DNA of 64,000 bases from CAVSRC01 sp963762605 (GCA_963762605.1 CAVXLJ010000025.1:62001-126000); one strand, 5' to 3'; positions 1 through 10,796 are shown, counted from the stretch's first letter. Numbers and translations are program-made. The notes: generated by a model not told the origin, from the sequence alone.

Positions 1-546
1 TTTGCCCAGCCTTATCACGTGCGCGATCTTGAGGTGCTGCGGGCCCTGCCCGCCGCACCCACCGTTTCGGCGACGGCGCCGCTTTCGCGCCACCTGACGG
101 CCCGCGTGCGCGCCGACGGTTTCGCCGATTTCCTCGAGTGGATGCGCGATGAAACCGGCACCGCTCCAGATGCGACATCAGTTATGGCGGGCATGGCCGC
201 CGCGGCTTTGCGCCAGGCTGCGTCGAACGAGCCGTTGACCGTCGCGGTAGAGGCCTTCGGCCGACAGCGTCATTTCGCCGATGCGGACCGGTGCGGGCTG
301 GGGCTGGCGAAAGCCGCCGAACCCGCCGATGCCCCGGCGCTGATTCTGCGCGACCTACGTGGGACAGGCGTCACGGCCCTGCGGATCGGCGCGGAGGCCA
401 CGCCCACGCTCAGCGTGTCGCGCGACGGTCCTGAAATCCTCATCACCCTCGAATGCGCCCCCGACCAGTTGCAGCCAGAAGCGGCCGTGGACTTGATTTC
501 CGGTTTCGCCGGACGGCTGGCTGAGCCGCTCCGGCATCTTCTTTGA
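1..546 (+). CDS. Degenerate 2-oxoacid dehydrogenase E2-like acyltransferase, C-terminal part (5' end outside window)
   Basis: The frame is open from base 1 and stops with TGA at 544-546, so only the C-terminal ~181 residues are visible. The fold pattern resembles the catalytic domain of dihydrolipoamide acyltransferases: SATAPLSRHL near the start, a helix like the one that follows, and a final segment ending SGFAGRLAEPLRHLL that matches the E2 C-terminus. The catalytic DHRxxDG motif is absent; CAPDQLQPEAA sits at that position. It lies 14 bases before an aldehyde dehydrogenase and upstream of a second, catalytically complete E2, so the three probably form one operon. Any lipoyl domain would have to lie upstream of the window. 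Assignment is by pattern only; enzymatic activity is doubtful. Confidence 0.5.
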   Translation, partial: FAQPYHVRDLEVLRALPAAPTVSATAPLSRHLTARVRADGFADFLEWMRDETGTAPDATSVMAGMAAAALRQAASNEPLTVAVEAFGRQRHFADADRCGLGLAKAAEPADAPALILRDLRGTGVTALRIGAEATPTLSVSRDGPEILITLECAPDQLQPEAAVDLISGFAGRLAEPLRHLL

Positions 547-560
547 CAGCGGAGACAGCG

Positions 561-1991
561 ATGGACTTCACCGACCTCTACATCGACGGAACGTGGCGCG
601 AAGGCGCGGCGCATGTGCGCTTCGACGTCATCAACCCCGCCACCGAGGAGCCCATCGCCTCCGTCGCGTCGGCCGAAATCGCCGACGCCGACGCAGCGCT
701 CGACGCCGCCGATGCGGCATTTGCCGACTGGGCCGGCCGCAAGCCGCGCGAACGCTCGGAAGCCCTGCGCAAGGTGTTCGAGCTGATGACCGCGCGGCTG
801 CCCGAATTCGCCCGCTTGATCACCCTGGAGAACGGCAAGGCCCGTGCCGACGCGATGGGCGAGGCGTTCTATGCCGTCGAATTCTTCCGCTGGTTCGCGG
901 AAGAGGCGGTGCGCGCCGACGGACTCATCACCCACGCGCCTTCGTCTGGCGCGCGGATCATTGCGCAGCAGAAGCCCGCAGGGATCGCAGTGCTCGTCAC
1001 GCCGTGGAATTATCCCGCGGCCATGGGCACGCGCAAGATCGCGCCAGCATTGGCCGCTGGCTGTCCCGTGATCATCAAACCGGCGTCGGCAACTCCGTTG
1101 ACGATGCTTGCGCTGATGCCGCTGCTGGAAGAGGCCGGCGTGCCGAAGGGGGTCGTCAACGTCCTGCCGTCGAAGAGGAGCGGCGCGCTGGTCGACCACC
1201 TGCTGCATGATCCGCGCGTTCGGGTGGTCAGCTTCACCGGCTCCACCGAGGTCGGCCGCAAGCTGTTGCGCTCCGCCGCCGATCAAGTGCTGAAGCCGGC
1301 TATGGAGCTCGGCGGCAATGCACCGGTGATCGTGTTCGAAGACGCCGATATCGAGGCCGCGGTCGAAGGCGCCATGCTCGCCAAGATGCGCAATATTGGC
1401 GAAGCCTGCACGGCGGCCAACCGGTTCTATGTGCACGAGCGCGTCGCCGAAGAATTCACGCGCCGGCTCACCGAGAAGATGGCAGCGCTGAAGATGGGCA
1501 ACGGACTCGACGACGACGTCGATGTCGGTCCGCTCGTCAACGCCGAGACCCGCGACGCCGTCGCCGCATATGTCGACGACGCAATCGCCAAGGGCGCCGA
1601 GTTGCGGCTGGGCGGGGCGCTCCCCAATCAGCGCGGATTCTTCTACCCGCCGACCGTTCTCACCAAGGTGCCGCGCAACGCGGCCTGCGTCGCCGAAGAG
1701 ATTTTCGGTCCCGTTGTGGCGATCCAGACGTTTACCGAACAGGAAGACGTCATTGCGCGCGCCAACGACACGGAATACGGCCTGGTGGCCTACGTGTTCA
1801 CCGGCGATATGAAGCGCGGCATGCAGGTTTCCGAGCGGCTGGACTACGGCATGATAGGGCTCAACCGTGGTCTCGTTTCCGACCCGGCGGCACCGTTCGG
1901 CGGAACTAAGCAATCGGGGCTCGGTCGCGAGGGCGGGCACGAGGGCATGCTTGAATTCATGGAAACCCAGTACATATCGACCAACTGGTGA
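561..1991 (+). CDS. NAD(P)-dependent aldehyde dehydrogenase (succinate-semialdehyde-like)
   Basis: A 476-residue soluble aldehyde dehydrogenase of normal family length. It shows the PWNYP segment of the cofactor site, FTGSTEVGRKL of the Rossmann region, the general-base Glu249 in MELGGNAP and the catalytic Cys283 in GEACTAANRF. The C-terminal PFGGTKQSGLGREGG matches the succinate-semialdehyde/aldehyde dehydrogenase subgroup. ATG 561 is chosen because the open frame before it overlaps the stop of the preceding gene. It sits between two E2-like acyltransferase genes, with the next gene starting 8 bases after its stop, suggesting joint transcription. The substrate is inferred only to class level; a semialdehyde feeding the 2-oxoacid dehydrogenase reaction is plausible. 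Confidence 0.85.
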   Translation: MDFTDLYIDGTWREGAAHVRFDVINPATEEPIASVASAEIADADAALDAADAAFADWAGRKPRERSEALRKVFELMTARLPEFARLITLENGKARADAMGEAFYAVEFFRWFAEEAVRADGLITHAPSSGARIIAQQKPAGIAVLVTPWNYPAAMGTRKIAPALAAGCPVIIKPASATPLTMLALMPLLEEAGVPKGVVNVLPSKRSGALVDHLLHDPRVRVVSFTGSTEVGRKLLRSAADQVLKPAMELGGNAPVIVFEDADIEAAVEGAMLAKMRNIGEACTAANRFYVHERVAEEFTRRLTEKMAALKMGNGLDDDVDVGPLVNAETRDAVAAYVDDAIAKGAELRLGGALPNQRGFFYPPTVLTKVPRNAACVAEEIFGPVVAIQTFTEQEDVIARANDTEYGLVAYVFTGDMKRGMQVSERLDYGMIGLNRGLVSDPAAPFGGTKQSGLGREGGHEGMLEFMETQYISTNW

Positions 1992-1999
1992 GGGACGCT

Positions 2000-2887
2000 A
2001 TGAGTTTTGTCGCGAGTCCCGCCGTGCGGGCCTACGCGGGTCGGAAAGGCGTTGACCTTGACGAGCTTGCGGCGGCCACTGGCCGCACGATCCTGACGCG
2101 CGATGACGTGGACCGTGGCCTGTCGAGCGATGGCGCGGCCCCCGCCGGAGCGAGCTTCACCCGCTATTGGGACGTAGACCACGCCCAGTTTGGGCCTGTC
2201 GAGAGCGAGCCGGTGCCGCGCTTCGCGCAGGTCGCCTCGGCCAATCTGGCTGCGGCGCACGCGCTCATTCCCCAGGTCACGAATCACGACCGGGCCGATA
2301 TGCGACGCATCGAGGCGTTCCGCACCTTGCTTGCCGAGGAAGCCGCCGCGCGCGGCACCAAGCTGACTGCGCTCGCCTTCCACGTGAAAGCGCTCGCTCG
2401 CTGCTTGCTGGAGTTTCCGCGCTTCAATGCCTCGCTTAGCGCAGACGGCGGGACGCTAATTCTCAAACACTATGTGCATATCGGCGTCGCCGTCGACACG
2501 CCGCACGGCCTGATGGTTCCGGTTATCCGCGATGCCGACCTCAAGGGCCTGTGGCGGATTGCGGCTGAACTGGCCGAACTGGCCTCGCGCGCGCGATCCC
2601 GCAAGCTGCGCACCGATGAGATGGGAGGGGCGTCGATGTCGATCTCCAATCTCGGCGGTGTCGGCGGAACCGGATTCACGCCTCTTGTGAACCCGCCCGA
2701 GGTTGCGATTCTGGGGCTGAGCCGCATCGAGGCAATCCCCGTCTGGGAGGAGGATGCGTGGGTGCCCGTGCCCATGGTCCCGCTGGATCTGTCATACGAT
2801 CACCGCGTCATCAATGGGGCCGACGCGGCACGGTTCCTTACGCGTTATGCAGCCCTTTTGGCCGACCCGCGCCGGATGTTGGTCTGA
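2000..2887 (+). CDS. 2-oxo acid dehydrogenase E2 acyltransferase without lipoyl domain
   Basis: This 295-residue protein starts with a peripheral-subunit (E3)-binding domain (ASPAVRAYAGRKGVDLDELA, residues ~6-40) followed by the E2 catalytic domain. The catalytic end reads SYDHRVINGADAARF: the histidine is present and the usual Asp is Asn, a substitution I recall from Azotobacter E2p. There is no N-terminal lipoyl domain, which E2 normally needs as its swinging arm, so the acyl carrier must be another protein. ATG 2000 follows a GAGGGA ribosome-binding site. It belongs to the apparent operon with the aldehyde dehydrogenase and the degenerate E2 upstream. The 2-oxoacid substrate cannot be read from the sequence. 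Confidence 0.8.
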   Translation: MSFVASPAVRAYAGRKGVDLDELAAATGRTILTRDDVDRGLSSDGAAPAGASFTRYWDVDHAQFGPVESEPVPRFAQVASANLAAAHALIPQVTNHDRADMRRIEAFRTLLAEEAAARGTKLTALAFHVKALARCLLEFPRFNASLSADGGTLILKHYVHIGVAVDTPHGLMVPVIRDADLKGLWRIAAELAELASRARSRKLRTDEMGGASMSISNLGGVGGTGFTPLVNPPEVAILGLSRIEAIPVWEEDAWVPVPMVPLDLSYDHRVINGADAARFLTRYAALLADPRRMLV

Positions 2888-2977
2888 CAAGCGGTGCCGT
2901 CGGGAGTTGAGTTTCAGGCAATCGAAGGGTCCGGGGAGAATTCGCTTTCTCTTGGCCCCCTTAAGGTTCTCCTCCCC

Positions 2978-5260
<2,283 letters not shown>

Positions 5261-5296
5261 AACACGAAAAAGGGTCACGAGAGTCAGGGCAGGGAT

Positions 5297-6298
5297 ATGC
5301 AGACCTGGACAATCGAAAGTCCCCTCGTTGCCGCCCAAATTCATAGCCTTGGTGGCATGGTCGGGCCCGCCCGTTTCAAACTGGGTCCGCGCACCGTCAG
5401 CCCTCTTGCCGTCGCGCCTTGGGCCGGCGAGCCCGAAGCCGCGACGCTGCCGCCGATCCTGCAGTCCCTGCGCGGCGAATGGCCGTGCGTTCCCTTCGGC
5501 ATCGCCAGCGGTGCAAACCTGCCGCCGGAATGGCGTCCAGAGCATAACCTCGAGCCAGACACTTTCGCCCACGGCTATTCGTCCAATGGATTCTGGCAGG
5601 CCGTAAGCCACACTGCGAGTAGTGTCGAATTGAAACTCGTCTACCCCGAGGCACACCCGATCGCCTGCGTGCGGCGACGGGTGACCGCCGCGGCCGACCG
5701 CCCGGCCCTCGAGTTCACGCTTTGGATCGAGGCGCGGGCCGCCTGTCGGCTACCAATCGGAATCCATCCGACTTTTCGGCTTCCGGGGACGCCTGGCAGT
5801 AATAAGCTCGAAGTCGACCCGGAGCGGGACTGCTGGACACCACCCATATCGGCAGAGCCCGGCATCTCGCGTATGGCGATCGATCGCCGCGGCGTGGGGC
5901 TTGATGCCGTGCCGCTGGCTGACGGCCGCCAGGTGGATTTCACCCGGCTGCCACTGGCCGACCCCGCCGAGGAGCTGCTGCTCGTTGTCGGGGCGCGCGG
6001 TCGCTCCCGCCTGAGCTGCGCCAGCGAAGGCTATTCGGCCGAAGTGCGCTGGGATCCGGCCGTCTTCGCCTCGCTGATGCTTTGGATTTCGAACCGCGGG
6101 CGCACGATGTACCCGTGGTCCGGTCGGCACCTGGCGCTCGGAATGGAGCCGGTGACGGCGGCCTTCGACCTTGGAACCAGCGTCTCGGCGAACCGCAATA
6201 ATCCGCTCGAAAAGGCCGGTCATGCAACAGCCCGCGATTTCGCCGCGGGTGAAATCCTGGAGACGCGTTACAGTATCGAAGTAGCTTCGCTCGACTGA
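5297..6298 (+). CDS. Aldose 1-epimerase (galactose mutarotase)-like protein
   Basis: A 333-residue protein of the galactose-mutarotase-like beta-sandwich superfamily. Supporting features are the IGIHPTFRLPG segment (catalytic-type histidine), the WEGRH-like end MYPWSGRHLALGMEPVTAAFD, and the overall length. No signal peptide is visible, so it is probably cytoplasmic. An AGGGAT ribosome-binding site precedes ATG 5297. It lies 36 bases after maeB and may be cotranscribed. The sugar substrate is not deducible, and some members of this superfamily are not epimerases. Confidence 0.65.
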   Translation: MQTWTIESPLVAAQIHSLGGMVGPARFKLGPRTVSPLAVAPWAGEPEAATLPPILQSLRGEWPCVPFGIASGANLPPEWRPEHNLEPDTFAHGYSSNGFWQAVSHTASSVELKLVYPEAHPIACVRRRVTAAADRPALEFTLWIEARAACRLPIGIHPTFRLPGTPGSNKLEVDPERDCWTPPISAEPGISRMAIDRRGVGLDAVPLADGRQVDFTRLPLADPAEELLLVVGARGRSRLSCASEGYSAEVRWDPAVFASLMLWISNRGRTMYPWSGRHLALGMEPVTAAFDLGTSVSANRNNPLEKAGHATARDFAAGEILETRYSIEVASLD

Positions 6299-6544
6299 CC
6301 CGCCGTATTCGCGAAGACCTGGACAGTCCCGATATGTCGTCGGGTGGTCAAGACCGCGCCGCTTCGTTGTCCCGGGGCGAACCGCGCCACGGAATTCACG
6401 GATTCGCTCCGCGAACAAGCACTGGGTTTCGGCCGGTTGTGGACGGTTTCGGATGGCCCTGAAGCCCAGGGCGGCGAACCGTCCAACCGCTTGAGAGAAC
6501 GAGCGTTTCTTGGCTAAAGTGGGCTGTTCCTGGGAGAAGCGGGC
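6299..6544. other. Non-coding stretch left of the island
   Basis: Between the epimerase-like gene and the left att-like repeat I see no convincing gene. Open frames on the minus strand here are short, have no recognisable domain and no ribosome-binding site. With 6562-6939 this makes a gene-poor stretch of about 640 bases whose only clear landmark is the tRNA-end repeat at 6545. Confidence 0.5.
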
Positions 6545-6561
6545 TGGTGGAGCCGAGGGGG
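6545..6561 (+). repeat. Left attachment-site-like repeat (copy of tRNA-Ala 3' end)
   Basis: TGGTGGAGCCGAGGGGG occurs here and, in the same orientation, at 14467-14483, where it is the 3' end (acceptor and T-arm, with CCA) of the tRNA-Ala gene. A direct repeat of a tRNA 3' end, with a tyrosine integrase next to the intact tRNA, is the standard footprint of integration into a tRNA gene. The core is 17 identical bases. Confidence 0.8.
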
Positions 6562-6939
6562 GCGTCCACCATCGTGCCAAAGCCTTGAGCTAGCTTGGTG
6601 TTGCCAGCAGTGGTGGAACACAATGTCCCACCTCGTTGTTCCACCTAGCGCCAGAATTCCCGACTTCGCAATCGCAGGAAACGACGACCGCTGAAACCAA
6701 CTAGTTTGCCCGGCAGGAACGGCCCTCTCATTTCTGCTCGTCCGTGACCGGCAATGGAAGGCACACGGTCCGACCGCGTCGGTGCCAATTTGTTGTTCGA
6801 GACGGTGTGGCGAGATCGACACATTCCTCGGCTTTTTCCCCTTGGGGATAGTCGTGATCTCGACATCAGGTGCCTGCGATGCGATTTGTTACACTTCCAA
6901 ACTGGGACCATGTTGGGGCGACGTGAGAGGGATTGGATA

Positions 6940-7794
6940 ATGAAGACACTCCTACTTGCGGGCGCTGCGTTGACGGCGTTGACTGTTGCAGCGCAGGCAA
7001 CGGACCTCAGCTATAGCCCGACACCGGCCATGAACTGGGTCAGCGGTGACTTGGCGCTCTACGGTGGCTTGCTCGGCATCTCAAGCAATGTAACGAAGGA
7101 GAACACGAGCGGTTCTCTGTTTGGTGGCTTGGCCCGCGCAAACTTCTGGATGGATCATACGTGGTCAACCCAATTTGACCTTGGGGCGGAGAATAACTGG
7201 GAAACGACGCTCAAAAACAACTATTCTGTCGTGAACCTTGCGGGGCACTTGAGCTATCGCAACGAACCCGGCCACCTTATCGGCGCCTTTGGCTCTGTTG
7301 GATACACCGGCTTCGGCGACAGGCTGGCGACAATCGGCGCCGAGAGCCAGACCTATGTCGGTCCCTTCCTGTTCTACGGACAGGTCGGCTATACAACGTC
7401 CTTTCAGGACAATGGCACCGGGCTGAACGCGCTCTATGTTCACGGTGAAGGGCGCTATTTCTTCAACCCGAACCTGATGCTGGCGGCCAATCTTGGCTAT
7501 ATGCACGGCAACGAAACAGGCAGCGAGACCGAGCCCCACGACGTGATCCGCTGGGGCGCTGATCTCGAATGGAAGCACGACAGCTCGCCGTTCGGTGCCT
7601 TCGTTTCCTATCAGGGTTACTACGATAACGAGCCCGGCGGCGGTGACCATGTCACCGGCAATGCCGTGCTGGCCGGTCTCAAGATTCACTTCAACAATGA
7701 AACGCTGAAGAGCCAATCCGATACCGGCGCGACGCTCAAGGATTTCAATCCCTACACCGGCACGAATCAGGTGCGCTTCTTCGACTGGCAGTAG
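6940..7794 (+). CDS. Outer-membrane beta-barrel (porin-like) protein, paralogue 1
   Basis: A 284-residue secreted protein. Residues 1-21 form a signal peptide (MKTLLLAGAALTALTVAAQA, cleavage before TDLS). The rest is made of alternating aromatic/polar strands (for example VGPFLFYGQVGYTTSF, LMLAANLGYMHG), as in small outer-membrane barrels. ATG 6940 is chosen because it begins the signal peptide and a GAGAGGG ribosome-binding site precedes it; the frame is open further upstream without coding character. It resembles the convergent gene at 8085-9005 in strand pattern and in the C-terminal TL..Q...GATL motif. Function is unknown. An intrinsic terminator follows at 7856. Confidence 0.8.
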   Translation: MKTLLLAGAALTALTVAAQATDLSYSPTPAMNWVSGDLALYGGLLGISSNVTKENTSGSLFGGLARANFWMDHTWSTQFDLGAENNWETTLKNNYSVVNLAGHLSYRNEPGHLIGAFGSVGYTGFGDRLATIGAESQTYVGPFLFYGQVGYTTSFQDNGTGLNALYVHGEGRYFFNPNLMLAANLGYMHGNETGSETEPHDVIRWGADLEWKHDSSPFGAFVSYQGYYDNEPGGGDHVTGNAVLAGLKIHFNNETLKSQSDTGATLKDFNPYTGTNQVRFFDWQ

Positions 7795-7855
7795 CGTGGG
7801 CGTACCCGGTTTCCGACCACAGGAAACCGCTGATTAGACCGTTTGGTCCGACACC

Positions 7856-7890
7856 GAAACCGGGCGCGAGCGCGCTCGGTTTCTTTCTTT
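7856..7890 (+). terminator. Intrinsic terminator after beta-barrel gene 1
   Basis: A GC-rich hairpin with arms GAAACCGGGCGC and GCGCTCGGTTTC (one mismatch pair, GAGC loop) is followed by TTTCTTT. It lies 61 bases after the stop of the beta-barrel gene and has the form of a rho-independent terminator on the plus strand. Confidence 0.75.
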
Positions 7891-7965
7891 CGGCAACCTG
7901 CCTTCGCCCCCACTTGCATTCTGTTGGCGGGGAGAACTTCTCGACCACCCCAGGCCAAAGAGCGT

Positions 7966-8037
7966 GGAGCCTCACCGACCGGCTTCGAGCCTCCCGGCTA
8001 GCCATTCCCACCGACCACCCTGCCCGTTGCCGCCAAC
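7966..8037 (+). repeat. Imperfect ~70-bp direct repeat, copy 1
   Basis: The stretch containing CGAGCCTCCCGGCTAGC and CACCCTGCCCGTTGCCGCCA is repeated with scattered mismatches at 9208-9279. The two copies have the same orientation and flank the second beta-barrel gene. No coding content is evident. Confidence 0.6.
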
Positions 8038-8084
8038 TAAAACGGAGACGACAAACTGGGGCCATCCTTGCCTTTGCTCTAGGT

Positions 8085-9005
8085 TCAGAAATTGTAATTG
8101 CTCCACGCGAGCGGCCGCACAATCTTTGGCATATCGAGCGTGGCGCCCTCACGATCCTGGGCCAGTAGCGTCGGCTGGTCGATCATGAAGCGGAGACCCA
8201 CCATGAACTGGTGCTCGGTCGACGACGTATAGTGGTTGGTCTCGTTGCTGTTGCTGAAGCCGGCATATTCCCCAAATCCCGAGATCGGAACGTTGGCGAA
8301 CTTGTGCTCATAGAGTGCACCCCAATTGAGCGTCCTCGAAATGTCTCCGTCGGCAGCGCCGGAGTAGGTGCCGTCCGCGTAACCGAACTCAGCTTGGAAC
8401 TTGTCGTCTGGCGTCAGGAAATAGCGACCAACTGCGCGCAGAAACCACTCGTTGATGCCGTAGCTGGTGTTGCCGATCACGCCGGTCCATCCGGCCTGAC
8501 CATAAAGCGTCGTTTTTCCGAGGTAGGCCTGACCCTCAACGCCGCCAAATCCCTGCCACACCGAGCCACCCGGGTTTATGTTGCTGTACCAAAATTCGGA
8601 CGACCCGAATACGCCGCCGAAAACGCCGACGAGGCCCTTGTTTGGGTCTCGCCAAGAAAGGTGCAAGCCGCCGTCTCCGGCAATGCGATGATCGGTGCTG
8701 GAACAGCAAGAGGCAAAGCCATTTGTCGTGGCCTCGCCCTCGATGTCCGCCTGCATGCTCAGATTAGGATGGAGCCAAGTGTTCAGGCGCGCATCGCCGC
8801 CAAGCACGCCAAAGCTGCCGTGTAAAGATAGATCGTTCTGGTTCCACGAGGCCCAACCCGCGTAAAGGCTCAGATAGCCGCTCAGTGCGTGGTTGAACGT
8901 TGGAGCAGGCGTGCTGGAGGTTGGGGCCGCCTCTGACAAATCCGCCGCATTCGCGCCAGTCGCAAATAGGGCGGCAACCGCCGCAACAATCGCCAACAGC
9001 TTCAT
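8085..9005 (-). CDS. Outer-membrane beta-barrel (porin-like) protein, paralogue 2
   Basis: A 306-residue secreted protein with a signal peptide MKLLAIVAAVAALFATGANA cleaved before ADLSEA. The mature part has repeated amphipathic strands with aromatic girdles (GYLSLYAGWASW, TTLYGQAGWTGV, FQAEFGYADGTY) and ends in phenylalanine (WSNYNF), the usual outer-membrane insertion signal. It is a diverged paralogue of the gene at 6940-7794: same size class, similar strand order and a shared QxxxGATL motif near the C-terminus. The two are convergent. No enzymatic motif is seen, so a role in permeability or adhesion is only a guess. Confidence 0.8.
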   Translation of the reverse strand: MKLLAIVAAVAALFATGANAADLSEAAPTSSTPAPTFNHALSGYLSLYAGWASWNQNDLSLHGSFGVLGGDARLNTWLHPNLSMQADIEGEATTNGFASCCSSTDHRIAGDGGLHLSWRDPNKGLVGVFGGVFGSSEFWYSNINPGGSVWQGFGGVEGQAYLGKTTLYGQAGWTGVIGNTSYGINEWFLRAVGRYFLTPDDKFQAEFGYADGTYSGAADGDISRTLNWGALYEHKFANVPISGFGEYAGFSNSNETNHYTSSTEHQFMVGLRFMIDQPTLLAQDREGATLDMPKIVRPLAWSNYNF

Positions 9006-9207
9006 TTTTCCAACCCAGAGAATGAAGCCGCCCCGCAGCCGGAGGTATCACCGGCTGTAGAAATTGTCACGACGTAGATTAGAAGGATAACAATTATTTT
9101 TTTGACGCGATGCGGCCAAGCAACAGCTTCACCTGTCAAATGGCTGGGCAACCTTTCGCGAAGCGGGCACATCCCCGAGCGTTGGTGCCGAACCTCGCTA
9201 ACGGCGT

Positions 9208-9279
9208 GGGGGCCTCACCAACGGCCGTCGAGCCTCGCCGGCTAGCTCGCACCAGTCACCCTGCCCGCTGCCGCCAGCG
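9208..9279 (+). repeat. Imperfect ~70-bp direct repeat, copy 2
   Basis: Second copy of the repeat at 7966-8037, again with CCTCACC, CGAGCCTCGCCGGCTAGC and CACCCTGCCCGCTGCCGCCA. Its end forms a perfect 8-bp hairpin (GCCCGCTG/CAGCGGGC, 9263-9282). Confidence 0.6.
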
Positions 9280-10020
9280 GGCTTCCTAGGCGGTCGGCAA
9301 GCGCTAGCGGCGCGTATTGCTAAGTCAACCGAGCCGAAACGCTAAACCGCTGAAGCAATACAATTTTGCGCGGACGTATCTAATGGTCTTAGGCACAGAC
9401 AATCCCCCCTATGGTCCCACTAATTATCACAATGACAATTGCCGAGGGGCGCAAGCGGATTTCACTAGACATTTGATGTACAGAAGTTCGCATGAGCCTA
9501 GGTAGCCCTTGCTTGTAGCGGCTGCGCCAGACGCTCGTTTGACCGCGTACCCAAGGGGCGCCGAAAGTGGCCGGGTATCTGTCTTGCCGCACCGGGAGGG
9601 CCAATTAGCCCCGTATGTGGATTAACAATCCGGCGGCTGGCTCTGCAATATCGCTCAATGCGTTCGACGGATAATACCATCCGTATCCTGAACTGCTGAG
9701 GCGTATGTATGAAGCTGCCCACTGGGAACGGTACCGAAGGGTGTTTGGTATCAGTTTCAGTGGGCGGCTAGATACATATCAACTCATGCATTCTCTGGAT
9801 AATATATAGAAGTAGAAGTATTGTATGTTACATATACAGATATTGAGTATAGCCTGTACGATAAATATATGGTCATGCTGTTATTATTATATACCGATAG
9901 TAATATTAACATAGTAATTATATACACTTAAGATAACTATCGGCGGTTCTACCATCTTCATTCACGAGGCTAAGCCCCAGCGTTCTCTAGGGTATGCCCT
10001 AGCGTACAGCACCTTCGGTG
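9280..10020. other. Gene-free, partly very AT-rich island DNA
   Basis: No credible gene lies here; a 62-codon frame at 9317-9505 has no ribosome-binding site or recognisable content. The stretch holds an imperfect inverted repeat (9717-9735 with 9747-9765, outer arms GCCCACTG/CAGTGGGC), a strongly AT-rich tract from about 9775 to 9960, and a palindrome CTAGGG-TATG-CCCTAG at 9987-10002. Foreign origin is likely. Confidence 0.6.
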
Positions 10021-10030
10021 TTCAATGAGC

Positions 10031-10093
10031 TGTCCGTATGGGTTGACTTCAATGTACGGACATGCATCTATGAGGACAGTACCCGTACGGACA
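10031..10093. promoter_or_regulatory. Repeated GTACGGACA boxes upstream of the resolvase gene (putative res/operator site)
   Basis: Within 63 bases there are three copies of one 9-mer: inverted TGTCCGTAT at 10031 (one mismatch), GTACGGACA at 10054-10062 and GTACGGACA at 10085-10093. The outer two extend to a 13-bp inverted pair (TGTCCGTATGGGT / ACCCGTACGGACA). Serine resolvases bind such subsites next to their own gene for recombination and autoregulation, so this is a plausible res site. Binding itself is inferred. Confidence 0.55.
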
Positions 10094-10109
10094 CAAAGGA
10101 TATTGGTCC

Positions 10110-10742
10110 ATGGCTACCGTTCTCTATGCACGCGTTTCGACCACCGAACAGACCATAGAACACCAAGAGACACAGGCACGCGCTGCCGGCTTCGCCATAG
10201 ACCAAGTTGTCTATGATGAAGGCGTGTCCGGCGTGAACACCCTGCTCAAGGACCGGCCGGGAGGCCGGAGGCTGTTCGACATGCTGCGCTCGGGCGATAC
10301 GCTCGTGGTGCGCTGGGTGGATCGCCTGGGGCGGAACTACCGGGACGTGTGTGACACCATCCGGGAGTTCATGGGCAGGGGCGTGGTCATTCGGACGGTC
10401 ACAAATGGCCTCACGTTCGATGGAGCGACCAAGGACCCGATGCAACAGGCAGTCCGGGACGCGCTAATCGGCTTCATGGCGGCAACGGCCCAAGCGCAAG
10501 CCGAAGCGACCAAGGAAGCACAGCGCGCCGGCATTGAGTACGCCAAGGGCAAGGCGGATCGTTACAGGGGACGCAAGCCCAGCTTCCGGCGCGATCAGTA
10601 CGAAGCCGTGCGCAACCTGCTGACCGAGGGACAGGGTACCAGCACCATAGCGAAGGCCACCAAGCTCTCTCGCCAGACCGTCCTACGGATCAAGGCTAAT
10701 CCGGCTCGTGCTGAAGCCATTTTGCTTGCTTGGGCAAAGTAG
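10110..10742 (+). CDS. Serine recombinase / resolvase
   Basis: A 210-residue resolvase/invertase of normal length. The nucleophile is Ser10 in YARVSTTEQT. The arginine-rich catalytic part continues with LKDRPGGRRLFDML and VVRWVDRLGRN, and a long E helix (AATAQAQAEATKEAQRAGIE) follows. The C-terminal ~45 residues form a helix-turn-helix (TSTIAKATKLSRQTVLRIK) for DNA binding. ATG 10110 has AAAGGA 10-15 bases upstream. The gene appears intact, unlike its island neighbours, and follows the repeated boxes at 10031-10093. Likely role: co-integrate resolution or DNA inversion within the island. Confidence 0.9.
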   Translation: MATVLYARVSTTEQTIEHQETQARAAGFAIDQVVYDEGVSGVNTLLKDRPGGRRLFDMLRSGDTLVVRWVDRLGRNYRDVCDTIREFMGRGVVIRTVTNGLTFDGATKDPMQQAVRDALIGFMAATAQAQAEATKEAQRAGIEYAKGKADRYRGRKPSFRRDQYEAVRNLLTEGQGTSTIAKATKLSRQTVLRIKANPARAEAILLAWAK

Positions 10743-10796
10743 TCAGAGGTTACCTCCAAGATTCTCGTACGATCTACCTCACTCTTGGCGGCCCGC

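Noticed and set aside
270..1940. 556-codon minus-strand frame opposite the aldehyde dehydrogenase
   Set aside because: Shadow frame; codon usage and product composition (His/Arg-rich) are not coding, and the plus-strand gene is unambiguous.
9317..9505. 62-codon frame in the island
   Set aside because: No ribosome-binding site, no similarity recognised, and it lies in repeat-rich non-coding DNA.
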